Positions 1-5,270 are shown, counted from the first letter of the stretch. The stretch: DNA of 5,270 nt from an uncultured Collinsella sp. (GCA_902494545.1 CABUTP010000115.1:1-5270); one strand, 5' to 3'. The notes: a model not told the origin generated them from the sequence alone. Numbers and translations are program-made.

Positions 1-176
1 CCTGTGCGAGCGGCGACCTGACACCCGTCCGCGCCTGGCTGGGCGAGCACATTTGGCAGTGGGGCCGCGCCAAGGACGCGCCGGAGCTCATCAAGGGCGC
101 GTGCGGCATGGCGTTCGATGCCCGCTACTACTGCAGCTACCTCCAGGACAAGTTCACCACGCTCTACGAGCTGTAA
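1..176 (+). CDS. Carboxypeptidase M32 (Taq-type metallocarboxypeptidase), C-terminal fragment
   Basis: The frame with codons starting at position 3 stays open to a TAA at 174-176 and gives 57 residues, beginning CASGDLTPVRAWLGEHIW and ending in TLYEL. The series GDL-P---WL-E-I---G, then a PELIK block, then Y---YL--K----Y-L at the very end, is the usual C-terminus of M32 carboxypeptidases. These are zinc enzymes of about 500 residues that release C-terminal amino acids from peptides in the cytoplasm. The HExxH zinc site lies upstream and outside the window, so activity cannot be judged here. The family call rests on this tail alone. The gene converges on glmM. No U-rich terminator directly follows it on the plus strand. 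Confidence 0.8.
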   Translation, partial: CASGDLTPVRAWLGEHIWQWGRAKDAPELIKGACGMAFDARYYCSYLQDKFTTLYEL

Positions 177-242
177 GGATTGACCAGCACGCCATCGCCA
201 ACGCCAACCATGTTGACGCCAATGCCTTGGCAGTGTCAGCGG

Positions 243-341
243 AAACGACCCCAAGCGAGCAAAGTGACGTGAAATGAAAGGGCGCTGACCTTCTGGTCGC
301 GCCCTTGAAATTGAACGTCAGATTGCCGCTTGGGGCCGTTT
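243..341. repeat. Long imperfect inverted repeat between convergent genes
   Basis: Two 43-nt arms (243-285 and 299-341) can fold into one extended hairpin. The outer stem pairs 243-257 with 327-341: 14 of 15 pairs are canonical, and the remaining A248/C336 becomes a U-G wobble in the minus-strand RNA. An internal loop follows, then six pairs (265-270 with 315-320), a second internal loop, and an inner hairpin (278-285 and 287-290 with 295-306) closed by a TTCT tetraloop. The symmetry is seen directly. Whether this is a dispersed palindromic repeat, a 3'-UTR structure or both cannot be told from one copy. Confidence 0.65.
272..306 (-). terminator. Probable terminator of glmM (inner hairpin, modest U tract)
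   Basis: On the minus strand an AAGGGCGC...GCGCCCTT stem, extended by GACC/GGTC across a single bulged base, encloses a four-base loop and is followed by a moderately T-rich run (TTTCATTTC). It lies about 75 nt past the glmM stop codon. The plus-strand side is followed by GAAATTGAACG, which has few T residues, so the site fits minus-strand transcription better. Some bidirectional use for the convergent carboxypeptidase gene is possible. The U tract is imperfect, which lowers certainty. Confidence 0.5.
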
Positions 342-354
342 GCAGCGTCGAGCG

Positions 355-382
355 GTTACGCGGTTTGGTAAAACCGCGTAAC
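355..382. repeat. Perfect 12-bp palindrome overlapping the glmM stop codon
   Basis: GTTACGCGGTTT (355-366) is the exact reverse complement of AAACCGCGTAAC (371-382), with a four-base loop. The last base of the glmM TAG codon forms the outermost pair. Neither flank is T-rich, so it is not a standard intrinsic terminator. It could protect the 3' end of the message or bind a protein; neither role is shown by the sequence. Confidence 0.7.
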
Positions 383-1713
383 TAAAGGGCTTCCAGAGCA
401 CTTGCGATGCGCTTCATGGCGGCGTCGGCGGCGGCTTGGTCCGGAGCCTCAGCCAACACGCGAATCACCGACTCGGTTCCGCTCTTGCGCACGAGCACGC
501 GGCCCTCGCCCGCCAGCGCGGCCTCGGCCTCGGCGATCGCGTTCTGCACGCCCATGTTCTCGAGTGCGGCGTCCTTGTCGGCCACGCGCACGGCAACCTG
601 CGCTTGCGGCAGCAGCTTGCACGGAGCCGTGAGCTGCGAGAGCGTCTCGCGCTCGGCGCGAATCACTTCCATCACACGTAGCGAGGTCATAATGCCGTCG
701 CCCGTGCGCTCGATATCGCCAAAGATCGTATGACCCGTCTGCTCGCCGCCCAGGCTGAAGCCGCCCTCGCGCATCTTGGCATACACGTGACGGTCGCCCA
801 CGCCGCTGGTCACGGCGCTTAGACCGGCAAGCTCCAGCGACTTGACCAGGCCAAAGTTGCTGGCAATCGTCGGAACCACGGTACCGCCCGAAAGGCGCCC
901 GTGCTTGTTCAGGTACACGCCGCACACGTACAGAATCTGGTCGCCGTCGACCACACGGCCGCGCTCGTCCACGGCCAGGCAGCGGTCGGCATCGCCGTCG
1001 TAGGCAAAGCCCACGTCCAGGCCCTGCTCCACCACGTGGCGCTGCAGGCGCTCCATATGCGTGGAGCCACAGTCCACATTGATGTTAAATCCGTCGGGCG
1101 CGGCGTTGATCACGCGCACGTCGGCGCCCAGCGCGTCGAACACCGGCTTGGCCACCGAGGACGCCGAGCCGTTGGCGCAGTCGAGACCGATCTTAACGCC
1201 CTGTAGCGAAAAGTTCGCGCTTGCGATGAGCGAGGCAATATAGCGGTTGCGACCCTGCATGTAGTCCACCGTGGCGCCGATGTGGTTGCCCGTGGCCAGC
1301 GGCACCTCGCTCTTGCCATCGATATAGTCCTCGATGAGCTCCAGCACGTCCTCGTCCATCTTAAAGCCGTCGCTGTTGACGAGCTTAATGCCGTTATCGC
1401 AAAACGGGTTGTGGCTCGCGCTGATCATGATGCCGCAATCGAAGCAGCCCTCCACGGTCTGATGCGCCACGCCCGGCGTTGGGATCACGTGCAGCATATA
1501 TGCGTCCGCACCGCTCGCGACCAGGCCACTCACCAGCGCCGCCTCGAACATATAGCTCGAGCGACGCGTGTCCTTGCCCACGATCACGCGTGCTTTGCGC
1601 TCGCGGTTGGCACCGTAATACCAACCCACAAAACGGCCGATCTTGTACGCATGCTCTACGGTCAGCCCAACGTTGGCCTCGCCGCGAAATCCGTCGGTGC
1701 CAAAGTACTTCAT
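382..1713 (-). CDS. glmM: Phosphoglucosamine mutase GlmM
   Basis: GlmM interconverts glucosamine-6-phosphate and glucosamine-1-phosphate in the cytoplasm, a step toward UDP-GlcNAc for peptidoglycan. The 443-residue length is usual for the family. All four alpha-D-phosphohexomutase signatures are present: N-terminal TDGFRG (6-11), the phosphoserine loop SASHNP with Ser100 as the phosphorylated residue (98-103), the Mg2+ loop DGDADR (239-244), the sugar-binding loop GGEQTGH (322-328), and the C-terminal phosphate-binding loop RKSGTES (409-415). The start is supported by AGAGAGGA at 1720-1727, six bases before the ATG. A GATAAT hexamer at 1769-1774 could be its -10, but no good -35 accompanies it. 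The transporter gene ends 81 bp upstream on the same strand, so read-through is possible. No glmS or cell-wall partner is visible nearby. Confidence 0.96.
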   Translation of the reverse strand: MKYFGTDGFRGEANVGLTVEHAYKIGRFVGWYYGANRERKARVIVGKDTRRSSYMFEAALVSGLVASGADAYMLHVIPTPGVAHQTVEGCFDCGIMISASHNPFCDNGIKLVNSDGFKMDEDVLELIEDYIDGKSEVPLATGNHIGATVDYMQGRNRYIASLIASANFSLQGVKIGLDCANGSASSVAKPVFDALGADVRVINAAPDGFNINVDCGSTHMERLQRHVVEQGLDVGFAYDGDADRCLAVDERGRVVDGDQILYVCGVYLNKHGRLSGGTVVPTIASNFGLVKSLELAGLSAVTSGVGDRHVYAKMREGGFSLGGEQTGHTIFGDIERTGDGIMTSLRVMEVIRAERETLSQLTAPCKLLPQAQVAVRVADKDAALENMGVQNAIAEAEAALAGEGRVLVRKSGTESVIRVLAEAPDQAAADAAMKRIASALEAL

Positions 1714-1736
1714 AAGAGGTCCTCTCTATAGACAAA

Positions 1737-1764
1737 GGCGCGCCGCCAAAGCAACGCGCCGCCA
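1737..1764 (-). repeat. Short GC-rich direct repeat and weak hairpin between transporter and glmM
   Basis: The ten bases CGCGCCGCCA occur at 1739-1748 and again at 1755-1764. On the minus strand GGCGCG (1755-1760) can also pair with CGCGCC (1737-1742) across a 12-base loop, followed by TTTGTC. This might be a weak terminator for the transporter gene or a structure in the glmM leader. Six base pairs and three U residues are marginal for termination. Confidence 0.35.
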
Positions 1765-1794
1765 GCCTATTATCCTTTAAAGCAACCGTAGGGG

Positions 1795-2817
1795 CTACAC
1801 CGTGAGGAACATCATCACGATGATCATGGCAAAGCCGATAAGGTCGGTCGGCAAAAATACCGTGCCCAGCATAACGGCGCTGGTGATGGTCGCCGAGACC
1901 GGCTCCACGGTTCCGATGAGGCTCGCACGCACCGAGCCGATGTCCTTAACGCCCTGCATATACAGCATGTAGGCAAAAAACGAGCCAATGACCACAAACA
2001 CCGCGAGCGCCTCGATACCGGCAACATCGAGCGCCGGCATATGCGCCCAAGGGCGAACGAAAGCACACGAAACGATGCCCGCCGTGAGCATAGCCGAACC
2101 CGTGACGATGGGGCTGCCATATTCGGGCAGGATCTTGGCGGGGATCACCGCCATGCAGGTGGCGCTGACCGCACACATAAGGCCCGCGACCAGGCCGAGC
2201 GGCGAGATGCTCAGGCTGGTGGGGTCACCGCCGGTGGCGATCAAAAACGTACCGCCCAGAGCCAAGCCAATGCCGATAACCTCGCGCGTGCGCGGCCTGC
2301 GGCGGTCGATAACGCAGGTGTATCCCATAATGATGACCAGCTGCAGGCACTGAAGCACCGTCGCGGTTCCGGCATTGGTCAGGCGCACGGCCGAAAGATA
2401 GCAGAACTGGTTGAACAGCAGGCCAAAAGCGGTAAAAAGCAGCAGTTGTCTGCGGTCGGCGGGCGTGGTCCAGAGTTTAACCAGACGCTCGCGATCGCGC
2501 GTGACCACCACGGCCATAAAGAGCAGACCGGCGAGAATCTGGCGCACACTCATAAGCCACAGGGTATCAACGTGATAGGTATCGAACAGGAAGCTCGCGC
2601 TGGTACCCGAAAAACCCCAAAACGAACCACCCACCAGCGTGGCCAGAACGCCCGTAATCATCTTGCGCGTCGACGCACTGTTCAGGCGGTCGCGCCATGC
2701 ACGGCGGGTACTGCGGCTGAGCTCGTCAGTGCCCTCGGGCACATCAATGTTCGATATATCGGTCATCGGCACCGAAGCCCCTGCGCCTTCGGCCTGCTCG
2801 ACACACTCTTTGCTCAT
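1795..2817 (-). CDS. EamA-family (DMT superfamily) transporter
   Basis: A 340-residue polytopic membrane protein with about ten hydrophobic helices, roughly at 53-75, 84-105, 124-143, 148-170, 176-196, 204-226, 236-254, 266-287, 293-315 and 321-340. This matches two five-helix EamA repeats. The second repeat carries the typical GTVEPVSA segment around 302-309 at its ninth helix. Family members export or import small metabolites; the substrate cannot be read from the sequence. About 50 mostly polar residues precede the first helix, longer than usual. The start was chosen for the GGGGGAG four bases upstream of the ATG. The next in-frame ATG (2766) lacks such a site, and upstream in-frame codons give non-family residues. 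The protein ends right after helix ten. It lies divergent from the tRNA and just upstream of glmM. Confidence 0.9.
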   Translation of the reverse strand: MSKECVEQAEGAGASVPMTDISNIDVPEGTDELSRSTRRAWRDRLNSASTRKMITGVLATLVGGSFWGFSGTSASFLFDTYHVDTLWLMSVRQILAGLLFMAVVVTRDRERLVKLWTTPADRRQLLLFTAFGLLFNQFCYLSAVRLTNAGTATVLQCLQLVIIMGYTCVIDRRRPRTREVIGIGLALGGTFLIATGGDPTSLSISPLGLVAGLMCAVSATCMAVIPAKILPEYGSPIVTGSAMLTAGIVSCAFVRPWAHMPALDVAGIEALAVFVVIGSFFAYMLYMQGVKDIGSVRASLIGTVEPVSATITSAVMLGTVFLPTDLIGFAMIIVMMFLTV

Positions 2818-2828
2818 TCCACTCCCCC
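2818..2828 (-). promoter_or_regulatory. Ribosome binding site setting the transporter start
   Basis: On the minus strand GGGGGAG (2822-2828) is followed by TGGA and then the ATG at 2815-2817. The frame is open further upstream to about 3024, but no comparable site precedes those codons. Confidence 0.7.
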
Positions 2829-2949
2829 GAAACAGTCTGGAAGCAATTCGGCTTACCTTACCACGGCAAAGGCACCAGCTGGAGGCTTGTCCGTTTATCG
2901 GTAGGACAATTCCGCGGACGTCTTTCCATAGCTCGATACCACAATGGGC

Positions 2950-2962
2950 TTGCATTATGCAA
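2950..2962. promoter_or_regulatory. Palindrome TTGCATTATGCAA, possible operator upstream of the transporter
   Basis: TTGCAT and ATGCAA form a perfect six-base inverted repeat around one central base, about 135 bp upstream of the transporter start. On the minus strand it contains CATAAT (2954-2959), a fair -10 hexamer. The hexamer 17 bases further upstream is CTGCTG, a poor -35. A repressor site over a weak promoter is a reasonable guess, but nothing here proves it. Confidence 0.35.
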
Positions 2963-3032
2963 CAGCCAAATCGCGGCAGCAGGCTCTTTTGAAATGGATA
3001 TGACAAAGCCCCCGAATTCCACAATGTAAGCG

Positions 3033-3044
3033 ATTTTTAAAAAT
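3033..3044 (+). promoter_or_regulatory. AT-rich palindrome, probable UP element of the tRNA promoter
   Basis: ATTTTTAAAAAT is a perfect 12-base palindrome of A and T in a GC-rich setting. It ends four bases before the proposed -35 of the tRNA promoter. This is where the alpha subunit of RNA polymerase contacts UP elements of stable-RNA genes. Confidence 0.5.
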
Positions 3045-3048
3045 GTTC

Positions 3049-3077
3049 TTGCCACCGAGTTCAGGCTCCGTTATATT
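3049..3077 (+). promoter_or_regulatory. Sigma-70-type promoter of tRNA-Val
   Basis: TTGCCA (3049-3054) and TATATT (3072-3077) are separated by 17 bases, close to consensus in both sequence and spacing. Transcription would start near 3084, about 23 bases before the mature tRNA 5' end. Confidence 0.75.
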
Positions 3078-3082
3078 ATCCC

Positions 3083-3098
3083 TTGCGCACTTGCGCAC
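3083..3098 (+). repeat. Tandem TTGCGCAC duplication in the tRNA 5' leader
   Basis: The octamer TTGCGCAC occurs twice back to back, between the -10 hexamer and the mature tRNA. It falls at or just after the expected start site, so it would lie mostly in the leader removed by RNase P. It may be a simple local duplication. Confidence 0.6.
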
Positions 3099-3106
3099 CC
3101 TTGATC

Positions 3107-3181
3107 GGGCGTTTAGCTCAGGGGGAGAGCGCTTCCCTGACACGGAAGAGGTCAGAAGTTCAAATCTTCTAACGCCCACCA
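3107..3181 (+). tRNA. tRNA-Val (anticodon GAC)
   Basis: A full 75-nt cloverleaf including an encoded CCA end. The acceptor stem GGGCGTT/AACGCCC (3107-3113, 3171-3177) is perfectly paired. The D stem is GCTC/GAGC with loop AGGGGGA. The anticodon stem CTTCC/GGAAG encloses CTGACAC, placing GAC at 3139-3141, which reads the valine codon GUC (and GUU by wobble). The variable loop is AGGTC. The T stem AGAAG/CTTCT encloses TTCAAAT. The discriminator base is A3178 and CCA is 3179-3181. It has its own promoter and terminator, so it appears to be a monocistronic unit. Confidence 0.97.
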
Positions 3182-3188
3182 AATGTTC

Positions 3189-3225
3189 ACAGCTCAGAGG
3201 CTATGTCTCTGAGCTGTTTTGTTTT
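3189..3225 (+). terminator. Intrinsic terminator of tRNA-Val
   Basis: ACAGCTCAGAG (3189-3199) pairs perfectly with CTCTGAGCTGT (3207-3217) over a seven-base loop and is followed by TTTTGTTTTA. Eleven pairs plus a long T run directly after the tRNA make a strong factor-independent terminator. Confidence 0.93.
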
Positions 3226-3230
3226 ATGTC

Positions 3231-3560
3231 GCCAAATCCGCTAGCAACTCCAACCGTCATCGCAACGTAACATCAATTCACCTGACGAATGGCTGCCAAA
3301 CAAATTCAATACCCCAACATCAACAACAGCCGGGCACAAAACTGCGCCGCAAACTGCTCCAACCACCCTGCCCATGTACAAAACCGCGTCAGCGACCCAA
3401 GTGCCTATCCCGGCTGACTCCGTAGTCAATCAAAACCGCCCCAATAGCCACCGAGGCCGAGACCAACACGTCTCGAACCCATCCGCACCGCAACTTCTCA
3501 GCAAAACGCCGCGATGTCTGCGCCCTGCGGTATCCTTGAGCCACTTGCACCTGCAGCACC
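3231..3560. other. G-poor, A/C-rich spacer with no convincing gene
   Basis: About 330 bases between the tRNA terminator and the next ribosome binding site. The plus strand is rich in A and C and poor in G, unlike the genes on either side. Several frames are open across parts of it, including one continuous with the following gene from 3374, but none has a ribosome binding site or recognisable protein features. TATCCT at 3528-3533 could be a -10 for the next gene, but no matching -35 is seen. A decayed minus-strand reading frame is discussed in the findings. Confidence 0.5.
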
Positions 3561-3571
3561 AAGGAGCCGCC
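3561..3571 (+). promoter_or_regulatory. Ribosome binding site setting the DUF5710-protein start
   Basis: AAGGAG at 3561-3566 lies five bases before the ATG at 3572-3574. This near-ideal spacing favours this start over the in-frame ATG at 3374. The DUF5710-like homology also begins right after this ATG. Confidence 0.85.
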
Positions 3572-4258
3572 ATGCGCACCGAGCTCGATGTTCCCTTTTC
3601 GCACAAAGACGAGGCCAAGGCCCTGGGCGCCAAGTGGGATCGGGCTAAGAAGATCTGGTATGTACCCAGCGGCGTTAACCCCGAGCCCTTTGCCGAGTGG
3701 CTGCCCGGCGTTGACCGATCCGACCCCTCAGCGCCGTATATATATCTAGTACTGGGCAAGCGCGAGTGCTGGAAGTGTCACAAAGAGACCTCGGTCGCGG
3801 CCTTCGGCATTCCCTATCGAACCGATAACGACGAGAGCATCGCCATCGCGCACGCGCCTAACGAAGCCGGGCACATTGCCATCGACACGGCCAGCGCCAA
3901 CGCACTCGCCATCGTGCCCACTCTTGGCTGCGTGCCGGGCGAGATCCGCGACTACCTTCATAAGCGCTGCGGCTACAAGCCCGTAGGCGCGCGAGCCTCC
4001 AAAGCCCCGTCGCTCGGCAACACGTGCACCAGTTGCGACGCGCTGCAAGGCAGCCGCTATCTGTTCGAGGAGCCCTCGTCCCCGTTTGCCCTCACTGCCA
4101 TCAACAAGCTACCGGCACTGGAGTTTGTGCGCGTCGAAGTTGCCGGCGTCTTTGGCATCCCAGCCACGCGCACCGACTTTGACCAGGCGCTCTTTACCTG
4201 GGCACGCGACCATCACGCCGAGTTCCACAGGCAACTCGGTGAGGGGGTTTATTTGTAG
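3572..4258 (+). CDS. DUF5710-domain protein with two CxxC zinc knuckles
   Basis: A 228-residue soluble protein. Residues 3-32 (ELDVPFSHKDEAKALGAKWD, then KKIWYVPSG) match the DUF5710-type module, a short domain known from plasmid TraC-like primases and other mobile-element or phage proteins, usually seen with nucleic-acid functions. A linker follows, then CWKC (66-69) and CTSC (152-155), likely ligands of one zinc ion in a ribbon interrupted by about 80 residues. The intervening part includes an acidic stretch near 84-88 and two further cysteines (120, 133). The C-terminal 50 residues have no motif I recognise. No catalytic signature is visible, so a DNA- or RNA-binding role is inference from the domain and the knuckles. 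The gene converges on the next one with 38 bp between stops and no clear terminator. Its true function is unknown. Confidence 0.85.
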   Translation: MRTELDVPFSHKDEAKALGAKWDRAKKIWYVPSGVNPEPFAEWLPGVDRSDPSAPYIYLVLGKRECWKCHKETSVAAFGIPYRTDNDESIAIAHAPNEAGHIAIDTASANALAIVPTLGCVPGEIRDYLHKRCGYKPVGARASKAPSLGNTCTSCDALQGSRYLFEEPSSPFALTAINKLPALEFVRVEVAGVFGIPATRTDFDQALFTWARDHHAEFHRQLGEGVYL

Positions 4259-4296
4259 AGACGGAGAGGCCTTCACAGCCAGCTCCTCCGCATCAC

Positions 4297-4581
4297 CTAT
4301 CCCTCGTCGCCGGCGTCGTACACGATATCGAGACCACAAACAGAGCATTTCTCCGGATACACCGGCATATGAACGCCCGTGCGTTTCCTCACTTCGTCAC
4401 TGAGTTTGTCGTGCGCATCGATGAACCGAATGTCGAGACACGGTATTTGCGAGCCGCAGCAAGGGCAGGCAACGACAAACGACCCGCAATCAACCTCTAC
4501 GCTCGGAAACATATTGTTGTCTATAAGGGCACACGGCAGTTTTCCGTACTTCCCCATCGCAATATCGCCTCGCCAGCTCAT
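4297..4581 (-). CDS. Small zinc-ribbon-like protein of unknown function
   Basis: A 94-residue protein with CPCCG at 39-43 and CSVCG at 79-83. The pairs C39/C42 and C79/C82 look like the two knuckles of a four-cysteine zinc ribbon, separated by 36 residues containing a charged, probably helical segment (DAHDKLSDEVRKRTG). There is no signal peptide or membrane segment. The start at 4581 is chosen because GAGGGGAG lies five bases upstream; an in-frame start at 4653 would add 24 residues without such a site. I do not recognise the family. Its strand and position, 122 bp downstream of the HNH gene, allow co-transcription with it, and no strong promoter is seen in the gap. Confidence 0.7.
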   Translation of the reverse strand: MSWRGDIAMGKYGKLPCALIDNNMFPSVEVDCGSFVVACPCCGSQIPCLDIRFIDAHDKLSDEVRKRTGVHMPVYPEKCSVCGLDIVYDAGDEG

Positions 4582-4594
4582 ACACGCTCCCCTC
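4582..4594 (-). promoter_or_regulatory. Ribosome binding site setting the zinc-ribbon protein start
   Basis: On the minus strand GAGGGGAG (4587-4594) is followed by five bases and then the ATG at 4579-4581. This favours the 94-residue protein over a longer in-frame form. Confidence 0.65.
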
Positions 4595-4703
4595 TCGCCA
4601 TACAAATCAGGAAGAGCATGCACCGACGGGCGTGCGCGAGATTGCATCGCCACGCGATCCGATCAAACGACACGATCGTCAAAGAATGCCAAAACCAAAT
4701 ACG

Positions 4704-5270
4704 CTAATACGGCAGAAGCCCCGCCTTTTCACGCTTCTTTTCCGAGCGATCGAACTCAATGCGATGGGCCTCAAGAAACACCGTATTGGGTCGCCACTGA
4801 TGCTCATTCGGCTGCCTTAGCGTCGCACCCGCAAAGGAAACGTAGTCGGTCTTATCCAGCAGGTACGATCCGCACAGCCGATATTCGCCGCAAACAGGCT
4901 CATACGAAATCAGGTGAGCATCAAATAGGGAATGAAGGTCGCGCCGAAGCAGAATGCCGTTGCTGGCAACCTGCGATTTGGGTCCCGAGTAATTCTCGAT
5001 ATGCGCAGCCTCCAGAGCTTCGCTGACGCCGCAGTCCGACACCGCACAACGGCCGTCATAGGCGGCAACGAGCTGCTTGCGGAACCATTGTTGCCCCAAT
5101 CGCTCGCGCCTTAACGCATAGCGGACCTTTTCGTCGTCGGGCGCACCCTGTCCGGCAAACTCAATATCGACGGGCATGCGCTTCAGATAACTCATGTCGG
5201 GTGCAAAACGTGGGTCCGGTCCGCCTTTATGAACAGGACCGTGCAGAACAAACCATCCGTTTTCGGGCTC
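4704..5270 (-). CDS. HNH endonuclease (HNH_2-like), 5' end outside the window
   Basis: The frame is open from the TAG at 4704-4706 to the window edge and gives 188 residues. Counting from the first in-window Met (5195), the domain shows RKQLVAAYDGRCAVSDCG with C50 and C55, then LEAAHI (H65), SNGILLRRDLHSLFD (N79, H88, D92) and AHLISYEP. This is the HNH_2-type nuclease fold: the His-Asn-His residues coordinate a metal for phosphodiester cleavage. The tail is basic (RSEKKREK, 150-157). The Met at 5195 lacks a ribosome binding site and 25 more sensible residues precede it, so the protein very likely begins upstream with a separate N-terminal region. Such proteins serve in restriction, phage or mobile-element roles, or are uncharacterised; this one cannot be assigned without its N-terminus. 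Confidence 0.85.
   Translation of the reverse strand, partial: EPENGWFVLHGPVHKGGPDPRFAPDMSYLKRMPVDIEFAGQGAPDDEKVRYALRRERLGQQWFRKQLVAAYDGRCAVSDCGVSEALEAAHIENYSGPKSQVASNGILLRRDLHSLFDAHLISYEPVCGEYRLCGSYLLDKTDYVSFAGATLRQPNEHQWRPNTVFLEAHRIEFDRSEKKREKAGLLPY

Noticed and set aside
449..1735. Several long open frames on both strands within glmM.
   Set aside because: They are out-of-frame shadows of a GC-rich gene whose true frame carries every GlmM motif.
1725..1754. TTGCTT and TATAGA on the minus strand with an 18-base spacer, as a glmM promoter.
   Set aside because: Transcription would start about five bases before the ATG and leave out the clear ribosome binding site.
2041..2904. A 287-codon plus-strand frame opposite the transporter.
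   Set aside because: It is rich in Arg, Ala, Gly and His with no domain, typical of antisense translation of a GC-rich membrane-protein gene.
2858..3055. A 65-codon minus-strand frame starting with GTG near 3055.
   Set aside because: It overlaps the tRNA promoter and the transporter leader, has poor ribosome-binding-site spacing, and shows no recognisable protein features.
3374..3571. An in-frame upstream extension of the DUF5710 protein from ATG 3374.
   Set aside because: The added 66 residues show no domain, and AAGGAG sits five bases before the ATG at 3572, where the homology begins.
4259..4296. A possible terminator between the convergent DUF5710 and zinc-ribbon genes.
   Set aside because: Only a five-base CGGAG/CTCCG pairing is found, with no T run on either strand.
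4582..4653. A longer form of the zinc-ribbon protein starting at 4653.
   Set aside because: No ribosome binding site precedes it, while the ATG at 4581 has a good one. The added residues look like non-coding translation.
1..5270. CRISPR array, insertion sequence, or duplicated tRNA 3' end as an attachment site.
   Set aside because: No regularly spaced repeats, transposase or integrase frame, or second copy of the tRNA 3' end was found.

Overview
This is a GC-rich bacterial window with five protein genes and one tRNA gene. Coding GC content, codon choice and the look of GlmM and the EamA-type transporter suggest an actinobacterium of the class Coriobacteriia, possibly a Collinsella-like gut bacterium. 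That placement comes from general resemblance, not from a marker gene, so it is tentative.

Left part (1-3048). The window opens in the last 57 residues of an M32 (Taq-type) metallocarboxypeptidase on the plus strand. A convergent intergenic gap (177-381) separates it from glmM on the minus strand. The gap holds two inverted repeats: a ~99-nt imperfect hairpin, and a perfect 12-bp palindrome that reaches into the glmM stop codon. glmM (phosphoglucosamine mutase, 443 aa) is complete and carries all its active-site motifs; it supplies glucosamine-1-phosphate for UDP-GlcNAc and peptidoglycan. Upstream of it on the same strand, 81 bp away, is a ten-helix EamA/DMT-family transporter. Co-transcription with glmM is possible but not shown.

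Middle (3030-3230). A textbook tRNA unit: an AT-rich upstream palindrome, a -35/-10 promoter with a 17-bp spacer, tRNA-Val(GAC) with encoded CCA, and a strong intrinsic terminator.

Right part (3231-5270). This half looks more accessory. It has a G-poor 340-bp stretch with no convincing gene, then a 228-aa protein with an N-terminal DUF5710-like domain and two widely spaced CxxC knuckles. Convergent to it on the minus strand are a 94-aa zinc-ribbon-like protein and an HNH endonuclease that runs off the window edge. The association of a tRNA gene with small metal-knuckle proteins and a nuclease fits a variable locus. No integrase, attachment-site duplication or known defence system is visible, so a novel system is not demonstrated.
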